Positions 16,186 to 24,981 of a DNA stretch of 64,000 nt are shown here, piece by piece. The DNA comes from Mariniphaga sp. (lineage in GTDB: Bacteria > Bacteroidota > Bacteroidia > Bacteroidales > Prolixibacteraceae). Below the pieces are notes generated by a model, which was not told the origin of the DNA, ran no database searches, and was given only the letters and a program-made list of their open reading frames with translations. The translations under genes and the position numbers were made by a program. The stretch spans positions 186,001 to 250,000 of the forward strand of contig JAGXGA010000061.1 of assembly GCA_024636975.1 (NCBI GenBank). The letters run 5' to 3'. Within the stretch, counting starts at the first letter, position 1. The number at the start of each line of letters is the position of its first letter.

Positions 16186-16375
16186 TGTTTCGTCCCCTAC
16201 GGGACGTGGTAGCCTTACCTGCCATGAATGATCTACCCATATATTGTGCCTACAGCACATTCCTCTCCGATTGAATGTATAGCATTTTTTGCAGGATTTT
16301 CCTAATCCCGTGAGGAATTATATATGGGTAGAGCGATGATGGCAGTGTGAATCTTCGTCCCGTATGGGATGATAC
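16186..16375 (+). repeat. Modular hairpin element, copy 2 (extended)
   Basis: Modules are CGTCCC-CTAC-GGGACG (16191-16206), ATCTACCCATAT, GTGCC-TACA-GCAC, TCTCCGATTGAATG, a GCATTTTTT run, CCTAATCCCGTGAGGAATTA, TATATGGGTAGAG and a second CGTCCCGTATGGGATG. The core 16231-16290 aligns with 11926-11986 and with the minus strand of 48937-48993. Having two GTCCC palindromes, it covers more than one unit of the element. Confidence 0.85.
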
Positions 16376-16542
16376 TATTTCTGAATGTGTCTTTTTCCTC
16401 CCTGTATTTTAAATTTGCATATCACTTCCTTTCAGATGTAAAAATACCGTTTAGGGTTTGTACAAAATCCCGTTCCTGTTTCATCAGGAAAAGTAAAATA
16501 CTTTGTATTTTTGGGAAAAACAAAAAATTAACTTTTTAATGC

Positions 16543-16573
16543 CGTGTAACAGGCAGGTTAAATACGTTACACG
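16543..16573. promoter_or_regulatory. 8-bp inverted repeat upstream of lipoprotein gene
   Basis: CGTGTAAC (16543-16550) and GTTACACG (16566-16573) are perfect inverse copies with 15 bases between them, 60 bases upstream of the lipoprotein ATG. They could be a protein-binding operator or a leader hairpin. No T-run follows, so it is not a terminator. Confidence 0.4.
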
Positions 16574-16632
16574 ATGCTTTTATTACTAAAAATTCACGCA
16601 AATTAATTGTCACACCTTTAAAAACCAATTAC

Positions 16633-17832
16633 ATGAATCCTGTGAAAACCTTTAAATTCCTTCAGCTTGCTTTCTTATTTTTAGTTATTGCATCCTGCGA
16701 AAAAGAATCGCTTCCGGAAACCTTCCTTTTTGATAACATATCCGGTTATGTTCAGAAAGGACCATACATTAACGGAACAGATATTCAAATTGCAGAATTA
16801 ACCAATCAGCTGCATCCCACCGGGAAGAATTTTTCTTCCCAGCTCAACGACAATAAAGGCACCTTCAGTATAAGCAACATTGAGCTGGAATCACCATTTG
16901 CAGAACTAAAAGCCAATGGTTTTTATTTCAATGAGGTTTTGAATCAAAATTCGGCAGCACAGCTTACTTTGTATGCACTTGCCGATATTTCGCAGACAGG
17001 TGATTTAAATGTCAATATTTTATCAACCCTGGAGATGCAAAGGGTACGGTATTTAATATCCACAGGAATCGATTTTAGCAGTGCAAAAGCACAGGCACAG
17101 TCGGAAGTTTTAAGAATATTTGAAATGGAATCACCGCAAATTGATGCCTCCGAACAACTCGACATTTCGAAACAGGGAGAAGGCAATGCCCGGCTGCTTG
17201 CTCTTTCAGTTATCATGCAGGGTTTTCTGCCTGAAGCTGATCTGTCGCAACTAATAGCCAATATAAGCAGTGATATCAGGGAAGACGGAGAATTGACTGA
17301 TGCCGCACTAGGCACCATTCTGATTAATAATGCACGTACAATAAAACCTGAAGTAATACGTGAGAACCTGGAAAAGAAATATGAAGCCCTGGGACATCAG
17401 GCAAACATTCCCGATTTTAAGAAGTATATAACTCATTTTATTGAAAATACCGGGTTTGAATTTACTGCCTTTATTGAATATCCGGAAACAGGAGAGAATG
17501 GGCTAAATATTCTGGATAAGGAAAGAACCAGTTATACCTATGGTGACTATTCAATGAAAGCGGTACTTCCGGAAGGAACCAACCTCAGGGTAAAAATACA
17601 AGGTCGTAATTGGGGGTTCCCTGCTTTTCAGGAAGATACCGGATGGATTTTCGGAGATTGGAATGATGAAGAAAGCTCCAGAATATTTACTTCCTCAAAA
17701 ACAGGTGCGCTTGATATGGAAATTATGCTTGGACTTATGGGGCCATCGGAAGGAGATCAGGTAACTGTTTTTGTATTTGAAAATGAAGATACCGAACCTT
17801 CGTGGAGTAAAATAATAAAAGTTAACTACTGA
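16633..17832 (+). CDS. Lipoprotein of unknown function
   Basis: 399-aa lipoprotein: the signal ends in VIASC with Cys22 as the lipidated residue, followed by EKES. Directly after comes a short beta domain (SGYVQKGPYINGTDIQIAEL ... GTFSISNIELESPFAELKANGFYFNEV) of the kind seen in carboxypeptidase-regulatory-like folds. A helical middle (about 115-270) and a C-terminal beta part (about 280-399) follow. I do not recognise the middle part and know of no assigned function. It probably faces the periplasm or cell surface. It stands alone, about 100 bases before recJ on the same strand. Confidence 0.72.
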   Translation: MNPVKTFKFLQLAFLFLVIASCEKESLPETFLFDNISGYVQKGPYINGTDIQIAELTNQLHPTGKNFSSQLNDNKGTFSISNIELESPFAELKANGFYFNEVLNQNSAAQLTLYALADISQTGDLNVNILSTLEMQRVRYLISTGIDFSSAKAQAQSEVLRIFEMESPQIDASEQLDISKQGEGNARLLALSVIMQGFLPEADLSQLIANISSDIREDGELTDAALGTILINNARTIKPEVIRENLEKKYEALGHQANIPDFKKYITHFIENTGFEFTAFIEYPETGENGLNILDKERTSYTYGDYSMKAVLPEGTNLRVKIQGRNWGFPAFQEDTGWIFGDWNDEESSRIFTSSKTGALDMEIMLGLMGPSEGDQVTVFVFENEDTEPSWSKIIKVNY

Positions 17833-17903
17833 TCCGATAATTTAACAGAGTAATCTAAAATGCAGATGCTGCTCTTTCTGAAATTTCGTTTGCACCGAAT
17901 TGT

Positions 17904-17911
17904 TATCTTTG
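17904..17911 (+). promoter_or_regulatory. Candidate -7 box for recJ
   Basis: TATCTTTG matches TAnnTTTG and lies 26 bases before the recJ ATG. A TTTG at 17889 is too close (11 bases) to serve as the usual -33 element, so this rests on the -7 box and its position only. Confidence 0.35.
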
Positions 17912-17936
17912 CGTATTGGGGGAAAACAATTAGGAA

Positions 17937-19661
17937 ATGGAAAGAATCTGGAACTTAAAAAAGCAGGGCGATTTAAATGAAATCAAGCACCTGTCGGCAG
18001 CATTGAATGTAAATATGACCATTGCAAGGTTATTGGTACAGAGGGATATTAAAACATTCAATGAAGCCAAAGCTTTTTTCAGACCGCGTCTGAGCGACCT
18101 GCACGATCCGTTCCTGATGAAAGACATGGAAAAGGCAGTTGAAAGGCTTGAGCAGGCCATAGCCCGGCAGGAAAAAATACTCATCTATGGCGACTACGAT
18201 GTAGACGGCACCACTTCAGTGGCTTTGATGTACTTATTTCTTAAATCAAGGATCAACCACCTGGAATATTACATACCTAACCGCTACAGCGAAGGGTATG
18301 GCATTTCACCCAAAAGCATTGATTTTGCTGTTGAAAATGGATTTTCCCTGGTAATAGCCCTTGACTGCGGCATTAAAGCCGTTGAAAAAATTACCGATGC
18401 CAAACAGCGGGGATTGGATTTTATTATCTGTGATCATCACAATCCCGATGAAATAGTACCTCCTGCGATAGCCGTTCTTGATCCAAAGCAATCGGATTGT
18501 AATTACCCGTATAAAGAACTTTCCGGATGCGGTGTAGGCTTTAAGTTTTTACAGGCCTATTGCCAGAAGAATGAAGTCGAACTGGAAGAGATATATGATT
18601 TACTTGATCTGGTTGTGGTAAGTATTGCTTCCGATATAGTACCCATTACCGATGAAAACAGGGTATTGGCTTATTATGGTCTGAAAAAGCTCAATTCAAA
18701 TCCGGGCATGGGCCTGCAAACCATTATCAATCTTGCCGGCATCAACGGGAACGACATTACCATCAGCGATATTGTATTTAAAATAGGACCACGCCTGAAT
18801 GCATCAGGGCGCATCGAACACGGTAAAAAATCGGTTCAGATACTTGTTTCAATAGATGAGGACAAATCAGATATTCTGGGTGAGGAAATCGATTCCTTTA
18901 ATGAGATAAGAAAAACCCTTGACAGAGATATCACCCAGGATGCGCTGGATATGATCGGGAAAAATGAAACGATGAAGTACATGAACAGCACTGTACTCTA
19001 TAACCGCGATTGGCATAAGGGGGTTGTGGGAATCGTGGCTTCGAGGGTAACGGAGCAGTTTTACCGGCCCACGATCATTCTTACCGAATCGAACGGACTG
19101 GCAACCGGTTCGGCACGGTCGGTTAAGGATTTTGACCTTTACGAAGCCATCGGGCAGTGCAGCGACCTGCTGGAATCATATGGAGGTCATATGTATGCGG
19201 CAGGCCTTACCCTTAAAATTGAAAACATTCCTGAATTCCGCAGGCGGTTCGAGGAGATTGTAACCAAACAACTTACCGACCTGTCGCAGGTACAATCGAT
19301 CGATGCTGATGCAAAAATTACCCTGAGTGAAATTACCCCGCGCTTTTACCGTATTCTGAAGCAATTTGCACCATTTGGGCCTCACAACATGACCCCTGTA
19401 TTCATCACAGAAGATGTTTTCGATGCAGGTACAAGCCGCCTTGTGGGGAAAAACCAGGAGCATTTAAAACTCGATTTAGTGGAACCGGATGTGCATTCCG
19501 GTATTTTCCCCGGTATTGCGTTTAACCAGTCCGATAAGTTTGACCTTATAACCTCCGGGCTGCCTTTTGATGTATGCTATTCGATTACCGAAAATGAATA
19601 CCGGGGCAAAACCAGCCTTCAGCTGTTTATCCGCGACGTTAAAAAAAGAGATATCTTTTAA
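17937..19661 (+). CDS. recJ: Single-stranded-DNA-specific exonuclease RecJ
   Basis: 5'-3' exonuclease for single-stranded DNA in recombination and repair, 574 aa, a normal length. The DHH phosphoesterase core is visible: YGDYDVDGTTS (Asp86, Asp88, Asp90), ICDHHNP (Asp166-His167-His168), and the DHHA1 part with GRIEHGKK, HKGVVGIVASRV and SYGGHMYAAGL. The OB-like C-terminal domain ends the protein. It is transcribed from the + strand, and its stop overlaps the stop of the convergent GT39 gene by 4 bases. Confidence 0.96.
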   Translation: MERIWNLKKQGDLNEIKHLSAALNVNMTIARLLVQRDIKTFNEAKAFFRPRLSDLHDPFLMKDMEKAVERLEQAIARQEKILIYGDYDVDGTTSVALMYLFLKSRINHLEYYIPNRYSEGYGISPKSIDFAVENGFSLVIALDCGIKAVEKITDAKQRGLDFIICDHHNPDEIVPPAIAVLDPKQSDCNYPYKELSGCGVGFKFLQAYCQKNEVELEEIYDLLDLVVVSIASDIVPITDENRVLAYYGLKKLNSNPGMGLQTIINLAGINGNDITISDIVFKIGPRLNASGRIEHGKKSVQILVSIDEDKSDILGEEIDSFNEIRKTLDRDITQDALDMIGKNETMKYMNSTVLYNRDWHKGVVGIVASRVTEQFYRPTIILTESNGLATGSARSVKDFDLYEAIGQCSDLLESYGGHMYAAGLTLKIENIPEFRRRFEEIVTKQLTDLSQVQSIDADAKITLSEITPRFYRILKQFAPFGPHNMTPVFITEDVFDAGTSRLVGKNQEHLKLDLVEPDVHSGIFPGIAFNQSDKFDLITSGLPFDVCYSITENEYRGKTSLQLFIRDVKKRDIF

Positions 19662-21085
19662 ATTAACTGAAACAAACGAATCTTTCCCTGATCCATTTTT
19701 CCAATTAATCTGTACCTTTTTTCTATATACCCGTTGAGCTTTTCATTATCCCTCTCAACGATTATATATTCCGGGGAGGCCTCCATTATTCGTTTTAACT
19801 CGGTATCTACATCAATGTTGAACGCCTTATGTGTATTGGTAAATATCAGGTTGGGATGTACATATTTTGTGGGACTTTCCAAATCAAGCAAATAATAAAC
19901 GATTTGTTCATAATTGGTAACGTATATATGTTCGCCAGGGTCCAGTTCAGGTCTGATTTTTGCGGCAACTTCCCGTGGATAATCCCGCTTCATCATTTCA
20001 TTATTAAAACTGATGATTTGTATTGCTACAATCGCAACCACCATTAAGGCCAAACCCGTTTTGCCGGTAAATAATACCGATGTGAGTTTATCCTTCCCTA
20101 ATTCAGAATGAAAAAACAATCCCCCCAGCAAGCTCAGGGGTAACATCAATTGGATGGTGTAATGGCTGAATTCCTTCCCCGGAAGATAAATTGCAATTAA
20201 AATACCTGTAACCCATATAATAAAAAACCACTTTAATTTTCCCACCAGAAAATTCTTCTTAAAAATAACATAGAATACAAAAAAGGAAATGGGCAGAAAT
20301 TTAGCAATGAAATCAAGCAACATAATGCCATATCTTTTCAGGGAAGGATCGCTACCATAGTTTTCCGGTAATTCATATGTCACATAAAAAAAATCGTGTA
20401 ACGGGCTATCCAGCCAGAAATAAAGGTTCAGCAATCCGAAAACAATAAGAAAGGTAAAGCCGGCAACCATATATCGTCCCCAGAATTTTAAGTTTCGCAA
20501 CTTTTCGGAATCGTCAAGAATTTCGAAGATAAAAAAGAACAGCAGAAAAGCAACCAGGTCGAATAAAACCAGATATTTAATAATAAATCCAATCCCCATA
20601 AGTAATCCTCCCAGGAACCAGGTCTTCATTTGGGGGCGAAGAAACAGCAATAAAGCCCCAATAGTGGTTAGATTAAACAACAATTCAGTATTCGGAGATC
20701 TTCCATGGTATATCCAAATGGAAGTGTAAAAAATATAAATCAATCCTGCTGCAAATGCTGACTTTTGATTTTTAAAAAACCTTATGGAAACCCTGTAAAC
20801 AAGAAATGATGTAATACCTACAACCCATGCAAAAACCAGGCGTTTCAAGAAAATGGAGCCGCCAAAAAGAAGCTCCATAGCTGCATAGAAAATAAAAATG
20901 CCTGCCGGTTTGGTATCGGTGACATCTGTATATAATTCTTTCCCGTTTAAAATATCACGGCCAATTATCATATAGGTCGATTCATCGTGATCAAGAACAC
21001 TGGGGAAAAAGCTAAAAAACCGCAATCCCACCGACACAACAATAAAAACCAAGGCTATATTCTTTTCAGTTAGAAAAAATTTCAT
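19658..21085 (-). CDS. Membrane glycosyltransferase, GT39/ArnT-like
   Basis: 475-aa polytopic inner-membrane protein with about 10-12 hydrophobic segments. The first outer loop carries LDHDESTYM (Asp32, Asp34-Glu35), the acidic motif of the PMT/ArnT GT-C fold, followed by GKELYTDVTDTKPAG. Family enzymes use polyprenyl-phosphate sugars to modify lipids or proteins on the periplasmic face; donor and acceptor are unknown here. It is the last gene of a minus-strand run (PorV-like, HhH, acyltransferase, HAD, GT39), 17 bases after the HAD gene, which points to envelope glycolipid or glycoprotein work. Its stop codon overlaps that of recJ. Confidence 0.82.
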   Translation of the reverse strand: MKFFLTEKNIALVFIVVSVGLRFFSFFPSVLDHDESTYMIIGRDILNGKELYTDVTDTKPAGIFIFYAAMELLFGGSIFLKRLVFAWVVGITSFLVYRVSIRFFKNQKSAFAAGLIYIFYTSIWIYHGRSPNTELLFNLTTIGALLLFLRPQMKTWFLGGLLMGIGFIIKYLVLFDLVAFLLFFFIFEILDDSEKLRNLKFWGRYMVAGFTFLIVFGLLNLYFWLDSPLHDFFYVTYELPENYGSDPSLKRYGIMLLDFIAKFLPISFFVFYVIFKKNFLVGKLKWFFIIWVTGILIAIYLPGKEFSHYTIQLMLPLSLLGGLFFHSELGKDKLTSVLFTGKTGLALMVVAIVAIQIISFNNEMMKRDYPREVAAKIRPELDPGEHIYVTNYEQIVYYLLDLESPTKYVHPNLIFTNTHKAFNIDVDTELKRIMEASPEYIIVERDNEKLNGYIEKRYRLIGKMDQGKIRLFQLI

Positions 21086-21102
21086 AATGCTATTGTTTGG
21101 CT

Positions 21103-21756
21103 TTATTCAGGCAGTCTTACTGCATTCGTTTTTACTATGTCAATAAGATTACTTAATACCAAAGCTCCCGTACTTTTCAGTCTTTTTCCCGACTGGTGCC
21201 CATCGGCAATCAATATACATTTTATGCCAAGTGCATTTGCTACCTCAAAATCATGGTTAGTATCGCCAATCAGCCAGCTGTTTTCCTTTTTAATATCAAA
21301 TTCATTCAACAGCCATTTCCCACGTTCCTCTTTCGACACAGCATAATGGTCATTCAAACCGGCAATTCCATCAAAATAATGATGAATACCATTTAGCTTC
21401 AATGTCTTTTCCAGCATATCCTGATGCATGGCTGAAAGAACAAACTGACGGCAGCCTTTCTCTTTAAACCATGAAAGCACCCTGATTGCTGATGGGTGAA
21501 GAGGACACTTTTCAACACCGGCTTCATATAAATCAATAAATTCAAGTGCCGGAACGGAGAAGTCTTCCTTGCTGAAATCAAATCCAATGGCTGTATAATA
21601 ATCTTTTACAGGAAAGGAAAAAACCTCCTGGTATCGTGTTTTATCGAGCAAAGGGAGTGTTCGCTTTTCAAGAAGCAAATTAATTGACGAGATGCACAGG
21701 CTGAGATCGTTAAGCAATGTACCGTTCCAGTCCCAGATAACAGTGGTTGACGGCAT
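21103..21756 (-). CDS. HAD-family phosphatase-like hydrolase
   Basis: 217-aa cytoplasmic HAD protein of the phosphoglycolate-phosphatase-like type. Motif I is WDWNGTLL with nucleophile Asp9; the residue two after it, usually the acid/base Asp, is Asn11. Motif II (LSAMHQ), a lysine before the motif IV region, and motif IV (IGDTNHDFEVAN) are present. DWNGT forms recur in related HAD proteins, so activity is possible but altered. The gene overlaps the acyltransferase stop by one base (TAATG), a sign of coupled translation. The substrate is unknown. Confidence 0.83.
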   Translation of the reverse strand: MPSTTVIWDWNGTLLNDLSLCISSINLLLEKRTLPLLDKTRYQEVFSFPVKDYYTAIGFDFSKEDFSVPALEFIDLYEAGVEKCPLHPSAIRVLSWFKEKGCRQFVLSAMHQDMLEKTLKLNGIHHYFDGIAGLNDHYAVSKEERGKWLLNEFDIKKENSWLIGDTNHDFEVANALGIKCILIADGHQSGKRLKSTGALVLSNLIDIVKTNAVRLPE

Positions 21757-22895
21757 TATGCTTCAAGCGCTTTTAACTTGTTAATAACCGGGTTGGCATA
21801 AAGTTTCAGGAACCGTTCCTGAATATCGGTAATTGGAAAATCAATATGAATCAATGCCTGATCAATCATAAGTTTAAAGTTTTTCTTTTCATGAGGGGTA
21901 TATTTGTCCTGGAAACGAGGTTCAGGCATCAGCATATCGTATGCGATGTAATTGTTTGGCCACAGCTTGTAATTACTGTAAATCTGACGGTCGATAAGTT
22001 CAGCCAGTTGTTTCACCTGCACATTTTTCTCCTCCTTTGCAGTTGTTTCCCCAACGGGAACCTGGATGGGTTTTCCGAACGAAAACCGCATACGTCCCTT
22101 CGGATTAAATATCCCCATCGACATACTTTTAAGGTCATCCTTGTTGGTTTTTATATCTCCGTAATGCTCCAGCTTAATAAGCTCTTTCATCTTAGCCAGA
22201 CCGCAGGGTTCTATCTCATATGAAATGGAAACCGGCACTACATTCAATTCATTAAAACCTTCAGCAAAACTTTTAGTATTACTCATGTTCAGCATCTTAA
22301 GGACACTTTCCTGAGTTTTATCGAACCCGTTTTTTGTACGGCCTTCACGCTGGGCAATCCACACTGAGAGGTTATCCTCAGTTATTGATTTGCGGATAAA
22401 ATGGGAAACGATTTTTGATGACTGCAACAACTCCCGGGGCGGCAGGTTACGCTTTATAATAAATGAGCGGTTCAGCTTAACTGCATGCTCAATCCACTCA
22501 TACAGCAACAAGTTGTTACCTATGGCAATCTGAGTGGTATTCATTCCTTTGTCAAAAATCAGCAAATTTAGCAGCGCAGCATCGAGAATTATGTCGCGGT
22601 GGTTGGAAATAAACAGGTATGGCTGCTTCTTATCCAGGTTTTCAAGGCCTGTGCATGTCAACCCATCAGAGGTCTTGTTAATGATCCAGCTTAACAAATC
22701 GTAAATAAAAGTACCCTGCAACTGCTTTATTTTCCGGATCATTCTTAGTTGCAGTTTTACCATTTCTACTTTAGGCCTGGTTTTGAATAAATGTACCAAC
22801 ACCCTTTCAAAAGCAGGGTCTTTCACCATCAACCTTATCTTTTGCTTAACTTCCTTATCGGTATAAGGTCTGATTTCATCGAAATTGTATTCCAT
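21756..22895 (-). CDS. PlsC-like glycerolipid acyltransferase
   Basis: 379-aa protein with a PlsC acyltransferase domain at about 80-250. The catalytic block reads FISNHRDIILDAALLN: His99 is followed by Asp101 and Asp105, so the usual HX4D spacing becomes HX5D, or the pair is His99/Asp101. The block with WIAQREGRTKNG and the later VVPVSISYE match motifs III and IV of the superfamily. It would transfer a fatty acyl group to a glycerophosphate or lipid acceptor. The first 75 residues form a helical N-terminal domain. It lies in the envelope gene run, overlapping the HAD gene by one base. Confidence 0.83.
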   Translation of the reverse strand: MEYNFDEIRPYTDKEVKQKIRLMVKDPAFERVLVHLFKTRPKVEMVKLQLRMIRKIKQLQGTFIYDLLSWIINKTSDGLTCTGLENLDKKQPYLFISNHRDIILDAALLNLLIFDKGMNTTQIAIGNNLLLYEWIEHAVKLNRSFIIKRNLPPRELLQSSKIVSHFIRKSITEDNLSVWIAQREGRTKNGFDKTQESVLKMLNMSNTKSFAEGFNELNVVPVSISYEIEPCGLAKMKELIKLEHYGDIKTNKDDLKSMSMGIFNPKGRMRFSFGKPIQVPVGETTAKEEKNVQVKQLAELIDRQIYSNYKLWPNNYIAYDMLMPEPRFQDKYTPHEKKNFKLMIDQALIHIDFPITDIQERFLKLYANPVINKLKALEA

Positions 22896-22938
22896 GCTGC
22901 TGATTTTGTTTAACCCGACAAAGTAAGTAATTTACCCT

Positions 22939-24981
22939 CTAAAATTTTAATCTAAGCTGAAATTTTAGTTCTGTTTTTTGATTTCCAGCGATTTGATTGT
23001 AGCCTGTGCCAATTGATTCTGTATTATTCTGAATTGTATTGGCCATCTTAACCCACACCTCTGCCTTTTCGCTCAACTTATATTTCAGGTTCATGTAGGT
23101 ACGAAATCCTTCGCCATAAAAAGCAGGAATTGCAAAAGTGTAGAGTAAATCGTTTTCATATGCATAGATGCGCGTATTATAACTTTCGGTATTAAACCAC
23201 GCAATTCGTGCCGAAAGGTTCAAAGGAAACCGGACAGGAGAGAATTGCACATCCTGATAAGCCATGATTCCATTTTCTGTTTTCAATCCTTTATACTGAA
23301 CATGCTCAAACCGGGCCTTTAAAACAATCGCCTCCGACAGGTTGTACTGAACATGAAACCTGCTTTTTCTGAACTGTTCGGGCTGAGTTACATGTTTTTC
23401 ATTCAGCAGGAACTTCTTGTCCTTTTCTTCATTTTTGTACCGGATGTAAACCTGGAAAGGGCCAGGGGGACGAAAATCAGCCTGTGCAAAAACATCCCAG
23501 CCATTCGATGGGCCTGCAGTTGTATACTTAATCCATTCCGAACGGTGCACATCGGAATACGCCGAAAGTGTGACATATTTGAACGGCAGAATATGAGTAC
23601 CTAAATAGAGACCAGTTTCATTGGCAGCAGAACTGCCTTCAGAAAAGGGGGCAGCCCATATAGCATGGTAATCCTTGTCAAAGTGACGAAACAGTGACGA
23701 AAGCTGTATCCGGTCGTGAAGGTATGCCGTTACACCCTGCAATACCGCTTTTCCACCCGACTTCGAAACAGCTGCTTCACCATATAACTGGTAATTGCCT
23801 TTACTGTAAAGGTAATCGGCACCCGAAACGTAGTTTTCTGTTCCCCTGAAATAAAACCGGTTGTAAAGCTGGTTTGCAGGCATAAATGGTAAAGCAAAAT
23901 GTCTGTATAAAAAAACAGCTCCCAATTTCAGGTTGCCCGACTGCCAGCTTCCCAGGACTCCTGCATTTAAATCCCCTACACTTTTTTTATCGGCAATCTC
24001 AGATTCGGTACGATGATAACCTGAACTTTGCAAACTGGTGAACCAGGTACCCAGTGAATCGGAAGAGGCAAGGTTGCCATCCCTGTTCTTTTTTGAAAAG
24101 AAAAAGCTAAATCGTGAATCCCCGGCCTTCAGCGCAGTAGATATTCCTCTGAAATATTGATTTTCATCGGTAGAAGTATAGGGCCTTATTCCCTGGTTGG
24201 TTTTTGAAATATTGAGTGCATAAAGTGATTTTCCCATTGAAAAACCTTGCCAGACCACCAGTCCCTGTCCGCTTCGGACTATAAAATCACCTACAGTTAT
24301 GTTTTGAATAAACGGACTCACCTTAAAACTTAAATGCGCAGAATAAAAATCAAAACCATGAGGGTTCGTTCCGGCAAAAAAAGCTTCACCCGGATCCTTT
24401 TCTGCTATGACTCCTGCCGAAATATCATTTCCCGACTGAAACCGGTAACGGCTATAATACCTGAACCGGTTTCCTTCATATGGAACAGTTCCATCCTCCC
24501 TTTCCTTATATCCCTCTGCTGCCTGAAGGTTTCCAAGAGAGCGGAGCAAAAGTTCATGCCTGCCGTATTTCAGTATTTCTGATAATTTTCGTCGCTCCTC
24601 ATCAGGTGGGCCAAACCAGACAAAAGGCTCCATCCTCTTCAGAATTTCAGGATGTAAAGCATCAATTGCATTTAACTCGTATATTGATAGAACAGGGCCA
24701 TACTTCTCACGGTAAGCTACCAGGTGCTCCACCTGAATAATATTTAACAGATGTAACCGTGAAAGCTCATCCCGGGTAGCAGTGTTTATATTCAACGGGT
24801 TGGCGGCAAAACCTTGCAGGTCTTCAAGTAAAAGTGTGGCATCGTATTCCTCTCCCATTTCTTCGATAACCGACTCAATAATCGCTTCAATCTGATACTG
24901 TGCATCGGGCACTTGTGCCTGAAGCGCAATTGGTAATCCAACCAAAAGGAAAAACTTAAAGTATTGGGCTAATTGTTTCAT
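22939..24981 (-). CDS. Outer-membrane beta-barrel protein with N-terminal helix-hairpin-helix domain
   Basis: 680-aa exported protein: signal peptide (about 1-22), then helix-hairpin-helix repeats of the ComEA type at about 55-120 (NPLNINTATRDELSRLHLLN ... LSIYELNAIDALHPEILKRM). From about 150 to the end there are alternating beta strands ending in an aromatic C-terminus (LKFQLRLKF), as expected for an outer-membrane barrel. HhH domains often bind DNA, but no function is known for this arrangement. It overlaps the upstream PorV-like gene by one base (TAATG), so the pair is co-translated. Confidence 0.8.
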   Translation of the reverse strand: MKQLAQYFKFFLLVGLPIALQAQVPDAQYQIEAIIESVIEEMGEEYDATLLLEDLQGFAANPLNINTATRDELSRLHLLNIIQVEHLVAYREKYGPVLSIYELNAIDALHPEILKRMEPFVWFGPPDEERRKLSEILKYGRHELLLRSLGNLQAAEGYKEREDGTVPYEGNRFRYYSRYRFQSGNDISAGVIAEKDPGEAFFAGTNPHGFDFYSAHLSFKVSPFIQNITVGDFIVRSGQGLVVWQGFSMGKSLYALNISKTNQGIRPYTSTDENQYFRGISTALKAGDSRFSFFFSKKNRDGNLASSDSLGTWFTSLQSSGYHRTESEIADKKSVGDLNAGVLGSWQSGNLKLGAVFLYRHFALPFMPANQLYNRFYFRGTENYVSGADYLYSKGNYQLYGEAAVSKSGGKAVLQGVTAYLHDRIQLSSLFRHFDKDYHAIWAAPFSEGSSAANETGLYLGTHILPFKYVTLSAYSDVHRSEWIKYTTAGPSNGWDVFAQADFRPPGPFQVYIRYKNEEKDKKFLLNEKHVTQPEQFRKSRFHVQYNLSEAIVLKARFEHVQYKGLKTENGIMAYQDVQFSPVRFPLNLSARIAWFNTESYNTRIYAYENDLLYTFAIPAFYGEGFRTYMNLKYKLSEKAEVWVKMANTIQNNTESIGTGYNQIAGNQKTELKFQLRLKF

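Larger units (their letters stand above)
15950..16632. other. 683-bp divergent intergenic region with repeats
   Basis: No gene is visible. The region separates a minus-strand transglycosylase gene from a plus-strand lipoprotein gene, so both promoters should be here. It holds the second, extended copy of the modular hairpin element (16186-16375), a possible -7 box TATTTTTG (16506-16513, + strand) and an 8-bp inverted repeat at 16543-16573. Confidence 0.8.
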
